Assembly (NCBI GenBank): GCA_022579005.1
Contig: MU401931.1
Location: 1 to 15,266, forward strand
Length of the DNA: 15,266 bases
From: Poronia punctata
Lineage: Eukaryota; Ascomycota; Sordariomycetes; Xylariales; Xylariaceae
Direction of reading: 5' to 3'
Every line of letters starts with the position of its first letter. Position 1 is the first letter of the stretch. Position numbers and translations under genes: made by a program. Positions 7,801-15,266 of this stretch are shown one piece after another. The notes beneath the pieces are model-generated. The model was not told the origin of the DNA. It made no database searches and saw only the letters and a program-made list of their open reading frames with translations.

Positions 7801-10800
7801 ATATAAGCTAATATTTATATTATTATTAAAAAAGCTTAGATAGTTAATATATAAATAGTTTACTAAATAAAGCTTTAAAAAGAAATTAGAGTAAAATAAA
7901 GATCTAAAAAAACAAAGCATTAGGTTAATTTATATAAAAGATAAAATGAAAACATATGTTTTAAAATATTAAATTAAAATATAAAAAGAAAAAGTTAAAA
8001 GCAATAAAGTATAGTTTTTATTTTAAGCAATATAAAAAACAAAAAGAGCATTAACGCTATATTTTTTAAAGGCAAGTTATTAATTTTAATATATAAATAA
8101 ATAAAAAAGTATTTAAAAATAATAAAATTTAAAAAACAATAATAGGTTTTAAAAAACTATAAATAAAAAGCTTTTAAAAGTAGGAAGCTAGTATAAAATT
8201 TATATTACAAAGTTACTTTGCTATTTTCTTTAAAGCAGTATAGAACTAAAAGGCTAAAAACTTATTAAATAAGTAATGCTAGCTAAAGTTTTTTTAAAAA
8301 TATATATTATAAATAAAAGTATTTAGTTAATTTTATCTTATACTAGCTTTATAAATATAGTTAATAGCTACTATGTTAATATTTATTAGTTTAAAAAAGC
8401 TATTAACATAATTATAGTTTTTATAAAAATTTAAAGCAAAGTTATTGTTTAGTACTAAAGGTTTTAAATCTAGCTTTTTAATAACTTTATTTTTTTAAAT
8501 AATAAGCTTAGTAGTTTAAAAGTTTAAGTTAAAGTTTTTTAGTGCTAAGTATATTTTATTATTTTTATAAAAAGCGTAAAGTTGCTTTATAAAATAGCAG
8601 CTATATAGCTATTATTTATTTATTTTAGCAAGCTTATAGCGCATATTACTTATACCTTTAGTAAGTTAGTATAGCTTCTTTTATTAATATAAAAGCTTTT
8701 TATTATTATTTTTATTAATTTTAAAAAAAGTTTTAAATAAAAGTATAAGCTTGCTAATATATATACTAAGCTAGATTTTATAAGTATTTTATTAATTTTC
8801 TTAGTTTATATTATTTTTTTGCTTTAAAGTAATAAATTTCTTTATATATTTAACATTTTTTATATAATACTTTAATTATTTTACTTTTAATGCTACTAGG
8901 TTAGTATAATTAAAATTAAATTTTATTATAATATTTGCTATATTAGCATCATATGTTTAATTAGCAAAATACATAAACATTTATAAACTAGTTTATATAA
9001 GCTATACTTATAATATTAAATAATAACATTATTTGCTAAAATAGTAAAGCCTAGATAATTTAGCTAGTGTTTTTAATTTTATTAATTACTTTTATTAGCG
9101 TTATATTAATTAAGCAGTGCTTATTTTTAATAAGGACTTGTGCTTAAAAATAATAAGCTAGTTTATAAGCTATATAATATTTAAAGTGCTTAGTTGCTAT
9201 AATAACGTTTTTTAAAATTTACTTTTATTATTATATTTAATATATAGAGTAGTACTATAGCAATATATTATATACTTATAAAAAACGTAAATACTAATTT
9301 AAAGTTTACTTACTAAAAAGCTTTAGGTTTAAAATAAGGTATTTATTTATATTTTATTTTATTAAAATTTTTTTTTTATAAAATTAAAATAGTTTAAATA
9401 TTAATAGCTTATAAGTAGAAAAAGCTACTAAAAACGTTATATTAGTACTATTTTTTAAATATGCTGTTTTATAACTTTTAATAATTAAAATAAAACTTAA
9501 TTGCTATATAAATATTTTTAGCAAAGTTAAGCTAGTAATAAAGCTGCAAAATTTAATAAATTATTAAGTTAATACTTATATAGCTAAAAACAAAGTAAAT
9601 TTTCTAAATAATTAACTTATACTTTTTTAGAAGATTAATATATTGTTTAAAAGTAAAATATTAAATTATACATTTTTATAAAGTATTATTATATATAAAG
9701 TATTAATATATATAGTTTTTAAACCTTTTTTGCTTATGCTTATTATTATAATATTTTAAAATAATATTAATAATAAAAAAACTAAATAATTTCTAAAGTT
9801 TTTTATATTTACTAAATTAAAAGCTTTAAAAGTAGCTTAATAAGTTAAATTAAAAAGCTAAAAAGAAATAACTTATAATTAGGTTTTAAAAGCTTGCTTA
9901 AATTTAGGTTTAAGTTAACTTAAACCATATTAATACTAATAAATAAAGCGCTAAACTAAGTATTAATAAATTGCTTTATATTATTCTTTTATTTATTACT
10001 ATTATTATTTATAAGTTTTTAATGTTTTTAAAATAGGCTATTTATAACTATATACTTTTTTTAATATATATAGCAAAGCTTAGCATTAAATATTTTAATA
10101 TAAAAGATTTATTAAGTAAATATAGTATTTAAAAGAGTAAAAAACTTATTATTTAGCTAAGCAATTAAAACTTTTATATTTATTTTTAAAATAAATTATA
10201 TACTATAAAAGTACTTATATAAGCGTTTTAGCAACTTAATAACGCTAAAAGGTTTTTTTTATAGCATTATAGTTTAGCTTAAGTTATTTTTAATATTTTA
10301 ACTTATATTAAGCTAGCTTAAATTTTTAATTTACTTTTTAAGCTAAATATATTTTTATTTAGTTTTAAAAGCATTAGTTTAAAAGTAAATTTGCTTTTTT
10401 TATAATTAATAGTAACTAAAAGTAATATATTAATTAAAGCAAGCTTTAAGTAATTTATAAATTATTATTATTTACTTTTTTAAATAAAAGCTATATTTCT
10501 TTATAAAAAAGTAGTAAAAAGCATATAAATTTAAAAGTAGTTTTTAATTTATATTTTATAATAAATAAAAACTTTTAAAAAAGCTTTAATATTTATAATA
10601 TTCTTATATATAAGCTATTTTTTAATTTTAATAACTTTTATACTAATAAACTTTTTTATATATATATTATATATAAACATATTAATTTTTATAAATTAAC
10701 AATACTATTTACTTTTTATAGTACTTAAAACTAAAGTAGCTAGTTTTAAGTTAAAAAGCATAGCATTAATATTTCTTAAGTGCTTTAAAATATATTAGCT

Positions 10801-10991
10801 AATTTTAAAAGCAACTTTTTAATTATTATAATATAATATAAAACTTTTACTTTTTATATTATTAAAAAAAGTTTATATTTTTAAAAAGTAATATTAAAAA
10901 AACTCATATAATAATATATAAAAACTAAGTAATAAAGTTTATACAGCTTTAAAATAACTTAAATAAAGTATTAAATTATAATAGGGCACTA
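4886..10991. other. Long decayed AT-rich region, no gene seen
   Basis: Six kilobases of very AT-rich sequence separate the retroposon island from repeat copy B. Stops are frequent in every frame; the longest open stretch (7711-7920, minus, 69 codons) is rich in Leu, Asn, Ile, Tyr and Ser, as any open AT-rich frame would be, and has no recognisable motif. TC and GA survive at low frequency (for example AGACTTTCTATTAGAA near 5983 and AGAGTAAAATAAAGATC near 7890), so mutation is lighter than in copy A. Apart from the 30 bp tandem repeat at 5385-5490 I see no terminal repeats or RNA genes. It may be one or more ruined transposons, but no family can be named. Confidence 0.5.
5385..5490. repeat. 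30 bp tandem repeat, about 3.5 copies
   Basis: The register is exact: units at 5381-5410 (first few bases divergent), 5411-5440 and 5441-5470, with a partial unit to about 5487. The unit contains AATATTAATATTTAATTTTA followed by TAAAAAATAA. The second and third units are identical and the first differs by a G in TAGAAAATAA. Each unit contains ATTTTAT and ATAAAAT, which are reverse complements, so hairpins are possible. This looks like recent local expansion in otherwise decayed DNA. Confidence 0.92.
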
Positions 10992-11913
10992 TAAGGGTTT
11001 AAGTAACAAGGTAGGTATAAGGTGATGTTATTAGCAATTTTAAAAACTAGATATATTAAATAACTTTTGTTTAGTTAGCTAAATAAGTAACTAGACTAGC
11101 TAAAAGCATTAAAAAAGGTATAACTAGCAAAGCTTTAGCTATTAGCTAGTATAGCTTTAGTTAGTATACAGTTTATATATAAATAGCTTAGCAAGTAGGT
11201 TTTCTAGCTAGGTGCTTTATTATATTGCCTTCTTTTTTAGGTTGCTAGTTTTAGCAATTTTAGTATTTATAAGTATATTTGCTAATTAGCCTACTTTTTA
11301 ATTTTTTTAATTAAATTGCTTTAGTATATTTTATAAGCTGTTTTTTATTAACTTATTAGCTTATATTTTAGCTTATACATTTTTCTTTTAATTTTGCACC
11401 TTTATTTTTAGCATTTGCTTTTTTTTAGTATTACTATTTTATTAAGCCTTTTGCTAAGCAATTGCTATTATGCTGCTTTTAAAGCTTTTTTATTATAAGT
11501 TTATATACTAGCATACTTTTAATATTAAACTAAGTTAGTTATTTTTAAACTATATAATTTTTAATTTTAATTATAATTTTGCTTAGCTAAATAGTAATAA
11601 GCTAAAAGTTATAACAATACTTAGTAAAAAGCCTTATTAGCATTATATTTTTAATAAGTACTTAAATCTTTATATTTACTATTTCTATTGCTTTAATAAT
11701 GTTAATTATACTTTTTATAAGCATAATTATTATAGCTATTATATTATATATTTGCTATTTTTTTACTTATTAGTTTTGCTAAATATTAATTTATTTTCAA
11801 ATACTTTTTGCTTTGCTTAGTATAGCTTAAAATATTATATAATATACTTTTTACTTTTATACTAAAACCTTTATAGTTTAGCAAACCTATTAAGCTATTA
11901 TTACTAAAGCTAA

Positions 11914-11942
11914 AAATAAAAATAATAATAATAATAATAAAA
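11914..11942 (+). repeat. (AAT)n microsatellite inside the 2.6 kb unit
   Basis: An AAATAATAATAATAATAAT tract follows GCTAAAAATAAA. The same place in copy A (reverse strand, near 1933-1957) has fewer AAT units, and copy C (14360-14382) has AAAAT units instead. The tract therefore varies between copies. Confidence 0.8.
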
Positions 11943-11956
11943 ATGCTACTTTGCTA

Positions 11957-11980
11957 AAAAACACTTTTATAGTTTATATT
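11957..11980 (+). other. Deletion junction in copy B
   Basis: Copy C carries about 176 extra bases here (14415-14590), and copy A carries a matching segment on the other strand (roughly 1725-1900). In B, TTTTAT joins directly to AGTTTATA. Both borders in copies A and C contain related TTTTATAGTT-like or TTTTTAT sequence, so the loss probably occurred by slippage or end joining at microhomology. Confidence 0.75.
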
Positions 11981-13438
11981 TTTGCTACTTAGCTACTAGT
12001 ATAGTTACTAATGCTTAGCAGTTTTATATTAGTAAAGAAAAGCTTTTATTTAATAATTTTAATAATATTTTATATAAAGCCTAGTATGTTATTTTTGTTT
12101 AAAAGTATTAAAATAGCCTTTTAAGCAATTTAAATACTTACTTATACTGGTTATATATATTTATTTTAAAAGCTATTAATAAAAAGCTAAACTTTAAAAA
12201 AGTTTGCAAAAATAAAAGCATTAAAACGTTTTTTGAAATTAGCAAAGCTTATTAAAAAAAATTTACTTATAATATAATTTTTTTACTATTGCTAGCTTTA
12301 ATTATAATATTTATTAAACTGTGCTGTTTATTTTTAGCTATAGCTATTTTAATAATATAGTATATTATTTACTTTTTTAGCTACTTTTTAGCTTTTACTT
12401 ACTAACTTTGTACTTAGTAATAATATTTTTTATATTAGTAATTTAAGTGCGCTTTAGTTTATAATAAGTTTTATTAAAATATAAGTTTTTAATTTTTATA
12501 ATATTATAGTTTAGCTTAGCGTACTTAGCAATGGCTTGCTATTTTTTTATTAACTAAGTTATATACTTTATAACTTTAATACTTATATATTAATATAATT
12601 ACTTTACTTATTATTTTACTTAATATAAACTTTTTTAACTTTTTTTTTATATTAATTTAATAAATAGCTTATATTTAATAAGTATTTAGCTAGCTTTTAA
12701 ATATTATATTTTACTAGCTAGCTTTTTAATTTTATTAAGTATTTTTATTTATTTTAATTATTTTAATACTAAATATTATTTTTTACTACTTATTTTTTTA
12801 CTTATTTTTTAATTTAAGCTACGCTATTTAATTACTATTTTTTAGCTAGTTTTTTTATAATTTAAATAATAATATAAAAAATATATTATAAACTTAAAAA
12901 TAAATTTTAAATAATTTAATTTAATATGTTTAAGTTTTTATTTTTTTAAAAAGCTTTAATTTAAATATATATAAAAGCTAGCTTTCTTTTATATTTAAAC
13001 TTAAAATATATTATTAATAGCTTTATTATATTATTTACTTAAAACTTTATTAGTATATAATATTTATTATAATATTTTTATATTAACTTAATTGCTTACT
13101 TTTAATGCTTATAAACTATATAGCATATAGCTTTTATTTGCTATAGCTTTTCTTTTACTCTTTGAATATTAAATTAAAGCTACTTTAATATATACTTACT
13201 ATTTTCTAAATAGTATTTATATAACACTTTAAATAGTAAATAGTTTATAATAGCATATTAGCTATTATTATATATAAACTTAATATTTACTAATATTTTA
13301 ACTTAGCTATTTAGCTTATTATTATAAAAAGCGCAAAAGTATTTTTTTAAAGTTTAGTATACTTATTTTATTTAAGTATTAGTTTAAAATTATACTATAG
13401 TAAATAGCTGCTAATATATTTTTTATATTATAAAAATG

Positions 13439-15266
13439 TAAGGGTTTAAGTAATAAGGTAGTTATAAAGTAATGCTGCTAGCGATTTTAAAAACTAGGTG
13501 TATTAAATAACTTTTGTTTAGTTAGCTAAGTAAGTAATTAAATTAGCTAAAAGAATTAAAAAAAGTATAACTAGCAAAGCTTTAGCTATTAGTTAGTATA
13601 GCTTTAGCTAATAAGTAATTTATATATAAATAGCTTAGTAAATAAGTTTTTTAGCTAGGTGCCTTATTATACTGCCTTTTTTTTTAAGTTGCTAGTTTTT
13701 AGCAATTTTAGCATTTATAAGTATATTTATTAATTAGGCCTGTTTTTAATTTTTTTAATTAAATTAATTTATTGTTTTTTGCAAGCTGTTTGTTTATTAA
13801 CTTATTAGCTTATACTTAGCTTTATATTTTTTTTTTTTAATTTATAACTTTATTTTAGTATTTACTTTTTTTTAGCATTATTATTTTATTAAGCTTTTTA
13901 CTAAGCAACTACTATTATGCTACTTTTAATGCTTTTTTATTTTAAGTTTATATACTAGCATACTTTTAATATTAAAATAAGTTAATTATTTTTAAACTAT
14001 TAAATTTTTATTTTTAATTATAACTTTACTTAATTAAATAGTAATAAGCTAAAGATTATAATAATACTTAATAAGAAGCCTTACTAGCATTGCGTTTTTA
14101 GTATATATTTAAATTTTTATATTTATTATTTTTGCTACTTTAGTAATATTAATTATGTTTTTTATAAAAAAAACTACTAAAGTTGTTATATTATATATTT
14201 ACTGCTTTTTTACTTATTAGTTTGCTTAAATGTCTATTTTTTTTTAAATACTTTTTATTTTAATTAATATAGCTTAATAAATTATATAGTATATTACTTA
14301 TTTTTACGCTAAAATTAAAAATGCTTAGCAAAACTAGTAAGCTACTATTATTAAAGCTAAAAATAAAAATAAAAATAAAAGTATAAATACTATTTTATTA
14401 AATAATATTTTTATTACTATAAATTAATATATATTTTGCTTATTTAAAGCAAGCTTAGCTTTTTAGCATATAGTTATTTTAAAAAAAAAGCTAGTTATAC
14501 TAGTTAAAAAAAAAAGCAATACTATATTGCTATTTATTAAAAATTAGTTACTATTTATTATTTATTAACTATTATAGTTGCTTTTTTTATAGTTTATAGC
14601 TTTGCTACTTATTTGCTAATATATTTACTAATACTTAGTAGTTTTATATTAGCAAAAAAAAGCTTTTACTTAATAATTTTAATAATATTATATATAAAGC
14701 TTAGTTTTTTATTTTTTTAAAAGTATTAAAATAGCTTTTTAAGTAATTTAAATGCTTATTTGCGCTAATTATATATACTTATTTTAAAAGCTATTAATAA
14801 AAAGCTAAACTTTTAAAAAACTTATAAAAATAAAAGCATTAAAGCATTTTTTAATATTAGTAAAGCTTATTAAAAGTTTTTGCTTATAATATAGTTTTTA
14901 TTACTATTGCTAGCTTTATTTACAATCCTTATTAAATTGCGTTGTTTATTTTTAGCTATAGCTATTTTAATAATATAATATATTATTTACTTTTTTAGCT
15001 ACTTTTTAGCTTTTGCTTACTAATTTTTTATTTAACAATAATATTTTTTATATTAATAATTTAAGTGCATTTTAAATTATAATAAGTTTATTAAAATATA
15101 AGTTTTTATTTTTTATAATATTATAGCTCATTTTAGCTTGCTTAGTAATAGCTTGCTATTTTTTTATTAATTAAATATATATTTTATAATTTAATATTTA
15201 TTATATTAATTATAACTACTTTATTTATTATTTTATTTAATATAAACTTTTTTAACTTTTTTTTAT
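13439..15266 (+). repeat. Repeat copy C (cut by window end)
   Basis: It follows copy B without a gap and in the same orientation. It aligns to B from its first base; the last base of the window corresponds to about 12650 in B, so roughly 790 bp of the unit lie beyond the window. It keeps the 176 bp that B has lost. TC and GA are rarer than in B but more frequent than in A. The transposon site (near 13880-13892) is empty. No open frame is left. Confidence 0.85.

Larger units (their letters stand above)
10992..13438 (+). repeat. Repeat copy B (complete unit with internal deletion)
   Basis: The unit starts TAAGGGTTTAAGTAACAAGG and ends where copy C begins with TAAGGGTTTAAGTAATAAGG at 13439, so B and C are joined head to tail. 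It aligns with the reverse complement of copy A throughout. Relative to A and C it lacks about 176 bp at 11970. Of the three it keeps the most TC, GA and CA (for example CCTTCTTTTTTAGG near 11228 and CTCTTTGAAT near 13158), so it is the least mutated copy and the best start for reconstructing the ancestral unit. No open frame survives and no family motif was recognised. The site homologous to the transposon insertion (near 11432-11442) is uninterrupted. Confidence 0.85.

Noticed and set aside
7711..7920. 69-codon open frame on the minus strand
   Set aside because: Its composition (Leu, Asn, Ile, Tyr, Ser, Lys) is that of random AT-rich DNA. It has no motif and no neighbours, and its length is unremarkable for a 15 kb six-frame search.
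9907..9926. Perfect 20 bp palindrome GGTTTAAGTTAACTTAAACC
   Set aside because: A palindrome with 10 bp arms is expected about once by chance in this much AT-rich DNA, and nothing around it repeats or extends the symmetry.
10992..11025. GTAACAAGGT near the start of the 2.6 kb unit resembles the 3' end of small-subunit rRNA
   Set aside because: The match is about ten bases, the following bases do not continue the rRNA pattern, and copies A and C do not preserve it. rDNA origin is not supported.
290..13438. One giant transposon with copies A and B as 2.6 kb terminal inverted repeats
   Set aside because: Copy C directly follows B with no target duplication, the outer flank of A shows no matching unit or duplication, and no transposase is visible in the 7.4 kb spacer. 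Independent repeat copies explain the layout more simply.
1..15266. Mitochondrial intergenic DNA with GC clusters
   Set aside because: The AT richness and GC-rich patches resemble yeast mitochondrial DNA, but nested transposon and retroposon insertions with target duplications and the directional loss of C contexts in repeats fit nuclear repeat mutation better. It is not fully excluded without genome context.

Overview
The window is almost pure A+T, with no convincing protein gene and no typical functional RNA gene in 15.3 kb. Base composition, dense stop codons in all frames, and near-total loss of certain C contexts (TpC/GpA, CpG, TCA/TGA) while GCT, GCA and ACT persist point to a repeat block destroyed by a C-to-T mutational process resembling fungal repeat-induced point mutation (RIP). 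The best fit is an AT-rich heterochromatic block (AT isochore, subtelomere or centromere) of a filamentous ascomycete. That assignment is an inference; no species-specific gene is present.

Layout. (1) 290-3582: copy A of a roughly 2.6 kb repeat, on the minus strand. (2) 2434-3130: a 697 bp non-autonomous DNA transposon inside copy A, with 75 bp terminal inverted repeats (84% identical, ungapped), a 10-12 bp target duplication and a GC-rich triplet array in its middle. (3) 2921-2956: a 36 bp retroposon stub nested in that transposon, flanked by a perfect 15 bp direct repeat. (4) 3583-4240: AT-rich spacer. (5) 4241-4885: a little-mutated island holding an unusual inverted repeat and, on the minus strand, a SINE-like element with a tRNA-like head and a (CTA)n tail; its 3' end is the same sequence as the stub. 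(6) 4886-10991: heavily decayed AT-rich DNA with a 30 bp tandem repeat. (7) 10992-13438: copy B, plus strand, with an internal deletion of about 176 bp. (8) 13439-15266: copy C, head to tail with copy B and cut by the window end.

The parts record an order of events: an old repeat family (A, B, C) was mutated to very high A+T; a small inverted-repeat transposon that still looks unmutated sits in copy A; and a retroposon end then inserted into that transposon. Copies B and C supply the empty site that proves the transposon insertion. The long translations over the triplet array and the 69-codon AT-rich frame are judged not to be genes.
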